This document shows, one piece after another, positions 32,073 to 40,433 of a DNA stretch of 46,870 nt. A program made the position numbers and the translations under genes. Under the pieces are notes generated by a model, which saw only the letters and a list, made by a program, of their open reading frames with translations, made no database searches and had not been told where the DNA came from. Numbering within the stretch: position 1 is the first letter of the stretch; every line of letters begins with the position of its first letter. Source of the DNA: DYEP01 sp040755615 (GTDB lineage: Bacteria; Bacillota; Sulfobacillia; DUSP01; DYEP01); contig JBFMAL010000023.1 in NCBI GenBank assembly GCA_040755615.1, positions 1-46,870 of the forward strand. The letters run 5' to 3'.

Positions 32073-32543
32073 ATGGATAACTACACACCACGCAGGCCAA
32101 AACAGGTGATCGCCGACGAACATGATGTCTTAGCGCTGCTTGATCAGACTGCTGTCGGGTACCTTGGGCTCTCAAAGGAAGGCGAACCTTATGTGCTGCC
32201 CGTCAATTACGCAAGGGTCGGTCGCACCATCTACATACACTCCTCTCCAACAGGCAAGAAGATTGAGTTCATCCGGGTCAACCCGCAGGCCTGCCTTGCA
32301 GCGGTGCCCCTCGCCGAGTACCTGAAGGGCGAGTGCAATTACCGGTATCGTTCTGCTATCGCTTACGGACGGGCAAGGGTGGTAACGGACGGGGATGAAT
32401 TATACGCCGGGTACAGGGCGCTGCTTGCTAAGTACGAACCTGACGGCACGTACCAACTTTCGGACGAGTGCGTCGGCCGGTCTGTCATCATCGCGCTCGA
32501 CATTGAGAAGATTACCGGTAAGACAGGCCCACAGGGCGTCTGA
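32073..32543 (+). CDS. Pyridoxamine-5'-phosphate-oxidase-like flavoprotein (NimA-like)
   Basis: 156 residues of split-barrel FMN-binding fold: LLDQTAVGYLGLSKEGEPYV, LPVNYARVGRTIYIHSSPTG, KIEFIRVNPQACLAAVP and then SAIAYGRARVVTDGDEL. This matches nitroimidazole-resistance (Nim)/PNPOx-like proteins. GAAAGGGAGG precedes ATG 32073. It is a separate gene from the nitroreductase although an open frame bridges both. Redox chemistry with flavin is expected; the substrate is unknown. Confidence 0.88.
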   Translation: MDNYTPRRPKQVIADEHDVLALLDQTAVGYLGLSKEGEPYVLPVNYARVGRTIYIHSSPTGKKIEFIRVNPQACLAAVPLAEYLKGECNYRYRSAIAYGRARVVTDGDELYAGYRALLAKYEPDGTYQLSDECVGRSVIIALDIEKITGKTGPQGV

Positions 32544-32556
32544 AGGAGTGGCTGGC

Positions 32557-33198
32557 ATGCTCATAGGTTTTGTTGCGTACGAGGGAATGACGTTGCTTGA
32601 CCTGGTAGGGGCGTACGACTCGCTTGCAAGGCTTCGTACCATGGGGTTCATGCCCGAGCTCCACTGGGAAGTGGTTGCGCCCGAGTCCACCGTGACGGAT
32701 GGCAGCGGGATGGAAATAGTGGCTGATGCGGCCGGTACTCCGCTTTCCGGCTATGATATGATCTACGTGCCGGGGGGCATGAGTACCCGCCACCTGATGC
32801 ACGATTCGTCCTTCCTCGCCTGGCTTTCCACGGCAGAGTCATGTCCCCTGAAGGTCTCGGTCTGTACCGGAGCGCTGCTGCTCGGCGCGGCCGGGTTTTT
32901 GCGGGGGAAGAAGGCCACCACGCACCCTGGCGCGTTTCATCTGCTCGAGCCGTTCTGCAGCGAGGTACTGAAAAAGCGGCTGGTGGACGAAGGTGACGTG
33001 ATCACCGCGGGCAGTGTGACAGCATCCATCGATCTGGGCCTTTACATGGTGTCACGCATTGCAGGCCGGGTGGTCGCGTCAAAGATCAGGGAGCAGATGG
33101 ATTACAGGTACGTTATGAGCGACTCGGAGATCTATGTGTCTCGGCTGCCGCCGCCCCGACGGCTACCTTTAGCAACAGACAGGAAAAAGGAGTCATGA
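32557..33198 (+). CDS. DJ-1/PfpI-family protein
   Basis: 213 residues. The N-terminus LIGFVAYEGMTLLDLVGAYD and the central YVPGGMSTRHL are typical of DJ-1/PfpI (class I glutamine amidotransferase-like) proteins. The nucleophile elbow holds Cys103 in VSVCTGALLLGAAGFL; THPGAFHLLEPF and GDVITAGSVTASIDLGLYMV follow. Relatives include isonitrile hydratases and AraC-like sensing domains, but no DNA-binding domain is attached. GAAGGAG stands ahead of ATG 32557; the stop is followed by the methyltransferase gene after 3 bases. Confidence 0.88.
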   Translation: MLIGFVAYEGMTLLDLVGAYDSLARLRTMGFMPELHWEVVAPESTVTDGSGMEIVADAAGTPLSGYDMIYVPGGMSTRHLMHDSSFLAWLSTAESCPLKVSVCTGALLLGAAGFLRGKKATTHPGAFHLLEPFCSEVLKKRLVDEGDVITAGSVTASIDLGLYMVSRIAGRVVASKIREQMDYRYVMSDSEIYVSRLPPPRRLPLATDRKKES

Positions 33199-33201
33199 AG
33201 G

Positions 33202-33957
33202 ATGAGCGATTCTGGCAACACGGGGTTTTATAAGGTTTTGAGCAGGTACTACCACGAGGTATTCCCGCTCAATGAGACCGCGCTGCGCTTCCTCAAGGAG
33301 GAGCTGGACAGAGTCAGCGCACGAGTCGTGCTGGATCTGGCCTGTGGTATCGGTACCTACTCTGTGGCTCTCGCAAAGGTTGGTTTCTCGGTGACCGGCA
33401 CCGACCTGGAAGAAACCTTGATCACACTTGCCCGGGAAAATGCAGACAAGGACCGGGTGAACGTACGGTTCAGCGTCTCGGACATGAAGGACGTAGGCGA
33501 AAGTCCCATCCGGTACGACGCAGTGATCTGCATAGGCAACTCCCTCGCCCACCTCCTACGGGACGAAGACCTGAGGCGTACCATATCGGGGGTTGCCCGA
33601 GTGCTCCGGCCCGGAGGAACCCTGGTGGTGCAGGTGGTGAACTTTGATCGTGTGCTGCGGCTGGGCGGGCTTGAACTGCCGCGAAAACAGACAGATAACC
33701 TTGTGTTCACCCGGAGATACGTCCCGGACGGAGAGGAGCAGGTACGGTTCTTCTCAAGGCTCACAGTAAACGGCGAGATATACGACAATGAAATCAAGCT
33801 GAGGGCTGTGACGTCATCCGTTCTTATTGGGCTGCTAACGAACGAGGGCTTTGAACCCATCCGGGTCTTCGGTGATTTCAACAGAGCTCCGTATGAGGGC
33901 GACTCTCCTGCCATCGTGGTGGTTGCTGACAGGCCTAAGGCTGGCTGCGCCATGTGA
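33202..33957 (+). CDS. SAM-dependent methyltransferase
   Basis: 251 residues of class I Rossmann fold. Motif I VLDLACGIGTYSVALAK, motif II VTGTDLEETLITLARENA, DAVICIGNSLAHLL and LRPGGTLVVQVVNFDRVL are visible. It uses S-adenosylmethionine; the acceptor cannot be told. Close upstream coupling with the DJ-1-like gene suggests one operon (31484-33957). Its 3' end overlaps the convergent lipoprotein gene by 23 bases. ATG 33202 has GGAG ahead. Confidence 0.88.
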   Translation: MSDSGNTGFYKVLSRYYHEVFPLNETALRFLKEELDRVSARVVLDLACGIGTYSVALAKVGFSVTGTDLEETLITLARENADKDRVNVRFSVSDMKDVGESPIRYDAVICIGNSLAHLLRDEDLRRTISGVARVLRPGGTLVVQVVNFDRVLRLGGLELPRKQTDNLVFTRRYVPDGEEQVRFFSRLTVNGEIYDNEIKLRAVTSSVLIGLLTNEGFEPIRVFGDFNRAPYEGDSPAIVVVADRPKAGCAM

Positions 33958-34342
33958 GAGAGAACCTGCCGGAGGAAACGTTATCGCCTGTTATTCGAAG
34001 TACGTACCTGGTATCGGCTACAAGTCCTTGTACAAGGAACCCTCCCCGGGGGGTGATCCGCGGATCCAGGGTACATTCGAACACCGTGTGGCCTGCCGGG
34101 TCTACCAGGCTTACGAGTAAGGTGCCGCTGGCAAGTTCCAGTTGCTCAAGCTCAAAGAGCACCGAGGTAGAGCCAGGAGGAACCTTTACCTGTGCTACCA
34201 TGTCTTTCCATCTGTCAAACCGCCGGCTGATAGAGCCCTGCGCTCCGTTTCGGGCGCATCCGGCTCCAGCCAACATAAAGCAAATAAGAATCAACAAGGA
34301 AGGCAACCACGAGGTCCTGCGGCTCAACTCCCAAACCCCCAC
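33935..34342 (-). CDS. Small lipoprotein of unknown function
   Basis: 135 residues. The start, SWLPSLLILICFMLAGAGCA, is a type II signal peptide with lipobox LAGAGC, so the protein should be lipid-anchored outside the cell. The mature part of about 105 residues (VPPGSTSVLFELEQLELA, LLVSLVDPAGHTVFEC, YVLRITGDNVSSGRFSLTW) has alternating beta strands resembling a PPC-like jelly-roll, but I cannot name a family. Start is GTG 34342 behind AAAGAG. Its last 23 bases are read antisense to the methyltransferase's C-terminus. Confidence 0.65.
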   Translation of the reverse strand: MGVWELSRRTSWLPSLLILICFMLAGAGCARNGAQGSISRRFDRWKDMVAQVKVPPGSTSVLFELEQLELASGTLLVSLVDPAGHTVFECTLDPRITPRGGFLVQGLVADTRYVLRITGDNVSSGRFSLTWRSQP

Positions 34343-34511
34343 TGAATCTCTTTCTGTGATTTCTCATTCTACCGTAACGCCCCATATCCTGCACGATAAG
34401 TCAATCACATGAAAGGGATTTGTGCTGAAATGTCGAATAGACTGCCTTGAAGGAATGGCTTCGAAATTGGGACAGCCAGGAAGCCTGTGCTTCTTAGGAG
34501 GGCGGACCTTA

Positions 34512-35372
34512 TTGCCCGGGTTTTGCGAACAGCTGAAGGACAAGTTTGATACGCTCACCAAGAGCGAAAGGCGAGTGGCCACCTACCTGTTCTCAAATTA
34601 CTACAAAGCGGCTTTCATGCCTGCAGCAGCGCTGGGCAAAGAAGCGGGCGTGAGCGAGACCACCGTCATACGCCTTGCTACGGCGCTCGGTTACTCGGGG
34701 TTTTCCCAAATGCAGTCAGAGATCAGGGAACTGGTGAGCCGGGAGCGCACTATACACAAGCTTCAGCAGGGGTTGAGCCGGCTGGGCCCTGAAGAGGACC
34801 TGCTGGCTGAGTCGTTTACAAAAGACATCGACAATATCCAAGCGACGTACCGAAGGCTTGACAGGGAGCAGTTCAGGCTGGTTCTGGAAGCGATAACAGC
34901 CGCCGGGAAGGTGTTTGTAATGGGGCTTAGGGCGTCAGCATCCCTTGCCCACTATCTGAGCTATGCGCTCGGGCTTGTGCTCGGAAATACGCACACCGTC
35001 CGGATGCTGGATGGTTGCCACCCTGAAGAGCTGAGCGGCCTGGGACCCGGGGACGTATTCTTCGCTATAGCGTTCCCGAGATACAGCCTGGATACACTGA
35101 AGGCGTTCAAATGGGCAAAAAAAGCGGGAGCGACTACTGTCGCGCTCACCGATTCGCCTCTTTCTCCGTTTGCCAGGGATTCTGATTACCAGCTTTACGC
35201 GGTCACGGAGAGCCCATTCTTTCTTGACTCCTTCCTTCCTGCCTTGGCGGTGGTGCAGGCGATCGTCGCACACGTGTGGTTTTCGAGGAAGCAGGGTACT
35301 TTTGACCGGCTGAAGCGCCTTGAAGCGATTTACGCAGACCTCGGGATCTTCTACAGTGAAAAACAATCCTAG
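34512..35372 (+). CDS. MurR/RpiR-family transcriptional regulator
   Basis: 286 residues from TTG 34512. The helix-turn-helix domain (DTLTKSERRVATYLF, LGKEAGVSETTVIRLATALG) is followed by a SIS sugar-phosphate-binding domain (KVFVMGLRASASLAHYLSYA, FFAIAFPRYSLDTLKAFKWA, VALTDSPLSPFA). The regulator should respond to a phosphorylated sugar. AGGAGGG lies 9 bases before TTG 34512; an open frame back to GTG 34422 has a weaker signal and non-family sequence. It precedes an operon with a HAD protein, an ABC importer and a TIM-barrel isomerase, which it probably controls. Confidence 0.88.
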   Translation: MPGFCEQLKDKFDTLTKSERRVATYLFSNYYKAAFMPAAALGKEAGVSETTVIRLATALGYSGFSQMQSEIRELVSRERTIHKLQQGLSRLGPEEDLLAESFTKDIDNIQATYRRLDREQFRLVLEAITAAGKVFVMGLRASASLAHYLSYALGLVLGNTHTVRMLDGCHPEELSGLGPGDVFFAIAFPRYSLDTLKAFKWAKKAGATTVALTDSPLSPFARDSDYQLYAVTESPFFLDSFLPALAVVQAIVAHVWFSRKQGTFDRLKRLEAIYADLGIFYSEKQS

Positions 35373-35386
35373 AAAGGGGGTCTTTC

Positions 35387-36085
35387 ATGATCAGAGGCAT
35401 ATTCTTTGACCTTGGGCTAACGTTGGTCTACACACCCATAGCAGAAGATACAGTCAAGATTTTGAAGGAGATGGGGCATGATATCGAGCTTGAGCCGGTG
35501 AAGAAGGCATACTACCTTGCTGACCAGTACTTCTTCACTTACTACCCAGGCATCATGAACAGGCAGATAGATTCGTTCTTCCCGTGGTATATGGACGTGT
35601 TTGCCCGTTTCCTCGGTGCTGACATACACGTTCCGGCACTGACAGCGGAGGTCATGCACCGTTTTCCGCCAAGGAGCAGGTGGGTACCGTATGAAGACGT
35701 GATGGAGACGGTGACGGCGCTAAAGGCTCAAGGTTACGTGCTTGGGATTATCAGCAACTGGGACAACACTGCAAGGAGCGTGCTGGATACGGTCGGCCTC
35801 ACCGATTACATGGACCATATCATCATCTCTGCGGAGGTGGGGTGTCACAAGCCGCTTATGAGCATTTTCGAAATTGCGCTCTACCGTTCGGGGCTAAAGG
35901 CCGAGGAGACGCTGTTTGTGGGTGACAACTACACGGATGATATTGTTGCTGCCAGCAAAATAGGGATTCACGCTGTACTGATCAACCGTTACCCGGAATG
36001 GAATAGAGAGAAATTTAACTGCCCGCAGATCAGATCGCTGAAGGAACTGAGCGGCCACGTGGCCAAATTGATACAATCAGCTTAA
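35387..36085 (+). CDS. HAD-superfamily hydrolase with an altered first motif
   Basis: 232 residues. Motif I is FFDLGLTLVY, so the general acid/base Asp of DxDxT is replaced by Gly while the nucleophile Asp stays. Motif II is GIISNWDN, the conserved Lys lies in EVGCHKPLM, and motif III is FVGDNYTDDIVAA. The cap region (about 15-90) is helical. Without the second Asp the protein may be slower as a phosphatase or act on different chemistry, as in haloacid-dehalogenase-like members. It sits 14 bases after the RpiR gene and shares its operon. Confidence 0.85.
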   Translation: MIRGIFFDLGLTLVYTPIAEDTVKILKEMGHDIELEPVKKAYYLADQYFFTYYPGIMNRQIDSFFPWYMDVFARFLGADIHVPALTAEVMHRFPPRSRWVPYEDVMETVTALKAQGYVLGIISNWDNTARSVLDTVGLTDYMDHIIISAEVGCHKPLMSIFEIALYRSGLKAEETLFVGDNYTDDIVAASKIGIHAVLINRYPEWNREKFNCPQIRSLKELSGHVAKLIQSA

Positions 36086-36128
36086 GTCAGGCAGGGGTAA
36101 CACGACAATTAATCATCGCTTAAGGGGG

Positions 36129-37682
36129 ATGAACGTGAAACCGAAGAGCAGGTTACACATGGTATTGGTAATTGTCCTGGTCAGTGCGCTTGTTGCCGGT
36201 TGTACCGGCAAGCAGGGTGGGGACGTCAAGCCGCCCGTGGCTGAAGGGCCGGTCTACGGCGGGAAATTGGTGGTCGCAATCCCCACGGATCCCGACGGCA
36301 TGGATCCCCACAAGGCTGCATCTGCCGCTGCAGAAGAGATCCTGTTCAACGTGTATGAGGGCCTTGTTACATCCGACACCGAGGGCAACATCGTCGCGGC
36401 CATCGCCAAGGAATGGACGGTGGAGGATAACCGCGTCTATACCTTCAAGATTCGGGAAGGCGTTAAGTTCCATAACGGCCGGACGGTCACCGCAGACGAC
36501 GTGGTCTTCAGTCTTGAACGCATCATGAACCCGGAGACGGGCCACCCGAGGCTTTCCGAGTATAAGGTAGTAGAGAAGGTAGAGAAATTAGACGAGCTCA
36601 CTGTACGGATCACCCTGAAAGAACCCAACGCGCCTTTTTTGTCCAACTTGGCTGCAGTGAGCGGGGCTATCGTGCCGAAAGAAGCGGTGGATACCCTGAA
36701 GGACAAGCCGGTCGGGACCGGGCCGTTTAAGTATGTGGACTGGACTACGGGCCAGCACATCAAGCTCGAGAAGAACCCGGATTATTGGAAGGACAATCTG
36801 CCGTACCTCGACGAGGTGGAGTTCCGGATCATGGCGGACCCGGCGGCGCAGCTGATGGCGCTCAAGACCGGTGATGTGGACGTTGTACCGAGAGTTGCCA
36901 ACGAGTCAGCCTCCGAGGTCGAGGCTGATCCCAACCTGAAACTGCTCAAGGCCCCGCAAAACTTGATCCAACTCATGACGATGAACCTAAAGCGCGAGCC
37001 TTTTAACAACCTGAAGGTTAGGCAGGCCATTAACTACGCTGTGAATAAGGCGGAGATCATCGAGGGGGCAATGTGGGGGTATGGCACTGAACTTGGTTCC
37101 AACATGAGCCCGGTCATGGCGTACTGGTACAAGGACCTCACGGGCACGTACCCGTACAACCCCGAAAAGGCCAAGCAACTACTGGCTGAGGCGGGGTACC
37201 CCAACGGCTTCGAGACCACGCTGGCACTCCCGGCTCCCTATGCGCCGCACGTACGTACCGGGGAGATCATCGCAGACCAGCTGGCTAAGGTAGGCATCAA
37301 GGTGAAGCTTCAGGTCATTGAATGGGGTGTCTGGCTCGACGATGTCTATACAAAAAGAAACTACGACATGACAGTCATCGGACTTACGGGCAAGCTTGAC
37401 CCACACATAGTGCTGATGAGGTATGAATCCACTTACTCACGGAACTTTTTCAACTACGAGAATCCTGAATATGACAGGTACCTGCAGGAAGCAAGAGTGA
37501 TTGCCGATCCGGCCAAACGACAGGAGATCTACTACAAACTGCAGGAGTTCCTGGCAAGGGACGCCGTGGCAGTGTACATCCAGGACCCGAGCCTGCTCAT
37601 CGCCATGAAGAAAGAGGTTGAGGGCTGGCAGGTGTACCCGGTGTATGTCGCCGATATTTCTCGCGTGTACAAGTCCAAGTAG
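36129..37682 (+). CDS. ABC-transporter substrate-binding lipoprotein, family 5 (DppA/OppA-like)
   Basis: 517 residues. The signal LVIVLVSALVAGCTGKQ has lipobox LVAGC, so the protein is anchored outside the membrane. The rest matches extracellular solute-binding protein family 5 (DPDGMDPHKAASAAAEEILF, WTVEDNRVYTFKIREGVKFH, TADDVVFSLERIMNPET, VGTGPFKYVDWTTGQ). Family members bind peptides, nickel or oligosaccharides. Start: TTAAGGGGG abuts ATG 36129, so GTG 36135 may be the true start. It is part of the RpiR operon; the two permeases follow after the isomerase gene. Confidence 0.93.
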   Translation: MNVKPKSRLHMVLVIVLVSALVAGCTGKQGGDVKPPVAEGPVYGGKLVVAIPTDPDGMDPHKAASAAAEEILFNVYEGLVTSDTEGNIVAAIAKEWTVEDNRVYTFKIREGVKFHNGRTVTADDVVFSLERIMNPETGHPRLSEYKVVEKVEKLDELTVRITLKEPNAPFLSNLAAVSGAIVPKEAVDTLKDKPVGTGPFKYVDWTTGQHIKLEKNPDYWKDNLPYLDEVEFRIMADPAAQLMALKTGDVDVVPRVANESASEVEADPNLKLLKAPQNLIQLMTMNLKREPFNNLKVRQAINYAVNKAEIIEGAMWGYGTELGSNMSPVMAYWYKDLTGTYPYNPEKAKQLLAEAGYPNGFETTLALPAPYAPHVRTGEIIADQLAKVGIKVKLQVIEWGVWLDDVYTKRNYDMTVIGLTGKLDPHIVLMRYESTYSRNFFNYENPEYDRYLQEARVIADPAKRQEIYYKLQEFLARDAVAVYIQDPSLLIAMKKEVEGWQVYPVYVADISRVYKSK

Positions 37683-37763
37683 GACCAGGGTGCGGCACGG
37701 AGGGGCACTTGTCACAATCAGCAGATGTCCTGGCACGAGATACAGTCTTCAAGGAGGCAGGTT

Positions 37764-38615
37764 ATGAAGAAACGTTTTCCATTCAAGATAGGGGCTCCCT
37801 CCGAGCTTTACCCGATGAGGCATGTACTTGACAACGTAAGACTGCTGGCCCGAGAGGTAGATTTCATTGAACTTACCCTCGAATACCCTCTTGAGCTGCC
37901 GCTCACAGACGAGATATTGAACAACCTGCGCCGGCAAAAAGACGATACGGGTATCGAGTATTCCATACACCTTCCGGTTTTCTGCCAGCTGGCGTCTCCA
38001 AACCCGCGCGTACGGGAGGCGTCTTTAGCCACGCTCGAGGAGGTATTTGAAAGGACCGCGTGCTTGAAGCCGCTGTCTTACGCGATGCACGTGGACCCCA
38101 TGACCATCCCGGGCAGCACTCCGCTGGGCTACGTGTTCGACGCGGTGATGACGCACCGCCACGTCATGCCGAGGATCCGCGACAGCCTGCGAAGGGTGTC
38201 GGAGATGACGGACGCGAGCCGGGTAGGCGTTGAGAACATCGACGGGAATTACGGCAACCTGTATTGCAACATCGACCTGATCGCCCCGTTCATCGAGGAG
38301 TTCGGTTTTTCCATTTGCATGGACGTGGGACACCTAATAAGGCATGAACAGGACCCGCGGATCTTCTTCATGAAGTACTATAACAGGATAAACGCGATAC
38401 ATCTGCACGATGTGGTGGAAGGTAAAAACCACAGGTTAATCGGGCACCCGGCGTGCAAGCTCGACCTTCGGACGTTCCTTGCCCTGCTTTTGGAACAGGG
38501 CTACAGGGACCACATCGTGCTTGAGGTGTTCGATCCCAACCACCTGAACTCGTCTAAGGAAGCGCTGCAGATGGCATGGACCGAGCTCGTGGAAACCTAC
38601 AAGTACTCCGTATGA
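37764..38615 (+). CDS. Sugar isomerase/epimerase-like TIM-barrel protein
   Basis: 283 residues, AP-endonuclease-2/xylose-isomerase fold. FIELTLEYPLELPLTDEILN, YSIHLPVFCQLASPNP, SRVGVENIDGNYGNLYCNID, GFSICMDVGHLIRHEQDP, INAIHLHDVVEGKNHRLIG and HIVLEVFDPNHLNSSKEAL carry the His/Glu/Asp residues of the divalent-metal site (for example Glu in GVENID, Asp/His in CMDVGH, His in HLHD). Typical substrates are ketoses or inositols. ATG 37764 has AAGGAGG; the longer frame from 37725 lacks a signal. It is embedded between transporter genes, so the imported solute is probably its substrate or a derivative. Confidence 0.85.
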   Translation: MKKRFPFKIGAPSELYPMRHVLDNVRLLAREVDFIELTLEYPLELPLTDEILNNLRRQKDDTGIEYSIHLPVFCQLASPNPRVREASLATLEEVFERTACLKPLSYAMHVDPMTIPGSTPLGYVFDAVMTHRHVMPRIRDSLRRVSEMTDASRVGVENIDGNYGNLYCNIDLIAPFIEEFGFSICMDVGHLIRHEQDPRIFFMKYYNRINAIHLHDVVEGKNHRLIGHPACKLDLRTFLALLLEQGYRDHIVLEVFDPNHLNSSKEALQMAWTELVETYKYSV

Positions 38616-38628
38616 CGGAGGAGAGAGC

Positions 38629-39570
38629 ATGGAGTTTTACGTACGGAGGCTGCTGACACTCATCGCGAGCCTGTTGGGTATCTCCCTCATTACATTCCTG
38701 GTATTCCAGGTGATCCCGGGGGACCCGGCACTGCTCGTGTTGGGCACTGAGGCAGACCCCGCGGCCCTGGATGCGCTTCGCCGGGAGTTCGGCATGCACC
38801 TGCCGTTCCACACGCGCTACTTCAACTGGATAAGCGCCGCCGTCACGGGAGACCTGGGTAGATCCATTAGGCTGGGCAAACCGGTGACCGAACTGCTCGC
38901 GCAGCGACTGCCGGTCACTGTCAGCCTTGCGGCATTTTCCATCTTATTCACGGTGTTACTTTCACTGCCCCTCGGCGTGATGGCTGCGGTGAACAGGGGG
39001 ACGTTCAAGGATTACGGCATAATGCTCTTCGCCCAGATGGGCATTGCAATTCCCAGTTTCTGGGCAGGCATCCTTTTGATCCTTTTGTTCGCTGTGAAAC
39101 TGAGGATGTTCTCTGCCGGGGGCTTTGTGCCGTGGCAGGAAAACGCGTACCTGGCCTTCAAATCGCTGGTCTTGCCTTCAGCGGCGCTCGGGCTCCAGCG
39201 CGCTGCTATACTCACCAGGATGGTCAGGTCCTCAATGCTTGAGACGCTCTCCATGGACTATGTGAGGACCGCGAGGGCCAAGGGGCTCCCGGAGAGGACC
39301 GTCGTATACAAGCACGCGCTGAAAAACGCGATGATACCGGTGATCACGGTGCTTGGGCTGCACGTGGCGGGGCTTATCGCAGGCAGCATCATAATTGAGC
39401 AGGTCTTTTCTCTTCCGGGGATGGGCAGGCTCATGCTTATGGCCATAAGTTACAGGGACTTTCCCCTGATCCAGGGGCTTGTACTGTTTGTCGCATCGGT
39501 GGTTGTGATTATGAATTTTGTTGTTGATATGACATACACGCTGCTTGACCCAAGGATCAGGTATTCGTGA
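38629..39570 (+). CDS. ABC-transporter permease, DppB/OppB-like
   Basis: 313-residue inner-membrane protein with six helices: around residues 8-30, 100-120, 135-160, 175-195, 235-260 and 280-305. The EAA-like loop is near YVRTARAKGLPERTVVYKHA, with LGRSIRLGKPVTELLAQRLP in the N-terminal extracellular/loop region. It forms one half of the channel with the DppC-like permease. ATG 38629 is preceded by GGAGGAGAG; the next gene overlaps by four bases (GTGA). Confidence 0.93.
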   Translation: MEFYVRRLLTLIASLLGISLITFLVFQVIPGDPALLVLGTEADPAALDALRREFGMHLPFHTRYFNWISAAVTGDLGRSIRLGKPVTELLAQRLPVTVSLAAFSILFTVLLSLPLGVMAAVNRGTFKDYGIMLFAQMGIAIPSFWAGILLILLFAVKLRMFSAGGFVPWQENAYLAFKSLVLPSAALGLQRAAILTRMVRSSMLETLSMDYVRTARAKGLPERTVVYKHALKNAMIPVITVLGLHVAGLIAGSIIIEQVFSLPGMGRLMLMAISYRDFPLIQGLVLFVASVVVIMNFVVDMTYTLLDPRIRYS

Positions 39571-40412
39571 CGAAAGGTAGCCTTCATTGCATGCGACAGT
39601 ATCTTGGGAACACGAATTTCTGCATAGGGCTTGTTCTTGTCGGTATCGTGCTGGCGATGGCTGTTGTCAGCATCTTTTACACGCCGCATGACCCCAATGC
39701 AATGCGGATAGCCAACAGGCTCCAGCCGCCTTCGCCCGCGCACTGGATGGGGACGGACGAGTACGGCCGTGATGTGCTGTCCAGGGTGATGAGCGGCGCG
39801 CAGACAGCGATCATCGTAGGGCTGATTTCCGTGGCTATCGGCATGGTTTTCGGGGTGCTTGCCGGCGCGGTCGCGGGCTTTCAGGGAGGCTGGGCAGACG
39901 AGGTGCTGATGAGGATCATGGACGGGATCTATGCATTTCCAGCCATACTCTTTGCGCTCATGATCGTGGCAGTGCTGGGTACCGGCATGTTCAATACCAC
40001 CATCGCCATTGGCCTGGTCAGTATCCCGATCTTTGCGCGGATCACCCGCGCGGGATTTCTCACTGTGAAGGAAAAGGAGTTTGTGGAAGCGGCCCGCGCG
40101 GTGGGCTCTGGGCCGTGGCGTATCATCCGGACCCACATCCTGCCCAATATTACCGCGCCGCTAACGGTACAGGCGACAGTCGCCTTTGCGACTGCCATCA
40201 TCTCCGAGGCCAGCCTGAGTTACCTTGGTCTTGGAACGCAGCCTCCGGACCCGAGCTGGGGGAGGATGCTGAAAGAGGCGCAAAACTTCCTTGGTACGGC
40301 TCCATGGACGGCGGTGTTCCCCGGTGTGTTCATCGCGCTTGCGGTGCTTGGCTTTAACCTGCTTGGCGACGGGATCAGGGACGTCCTCGATCCACGGACC
40401 TCCAAAGACTGA
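39567..40412 (+). CDS. ABC-transporter permease, DppC/OppC-like
   Basis: 281-residue membrane protein with an N-terminal OppC_N segment (LVGIVLAMAVVSIFYTPHDP). HWMGTDEYGRDVLSRVMSGA is the family hallmark, and the coupling loop is FVEAARAVGSGPWRIIRTHI. GTG 39567 overlaps the previous stop (GTGA); ATG 39591 is an alternative. No genes for the ATP-binding subunits DppD/DppF follow, so the transporter must borrow an ATPase or relies on one elsewhere. The MgtC gene begins 21 bases after the stop. Confidence 0.93.
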   Translation: MTKGSLHCMRQYLGNTNFCIGLVLVGIVLAMAVVSIFYTPHDPNAMRIANRLQPPSPAHWMGTDEYGRDVLSRVMSGAQTAIIVGLISVAIGMVFGVLAGAVAGFQGGWADEVLMRIMDGIYAFPAILFALMIVAVLGTGMFNTTIAIGLVSIPIFARITRAGFLTVKEKEFVEAARAVGSGPWRIIRTHILPNITAPLTVQATVAFATAIISEASLSYLGLGTQPPDPSWGRMLKEAQNFLGTAPWTAVFPGVFIALAVLGFNLLGDGIRDVLDPRTSKD

Positions 40413-40433
40413 TAGCAGAAAGGAGGAGAGGGC

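Noticed and set aside
31677..32543. Single long frame bridging the nitroreductase and the PNPOx-like gene
   Set aside because: The first half is out of frame with the nitroreductase and meaningless; the flavoprotein starts at ATG 32073 with its own ribosome binding site.
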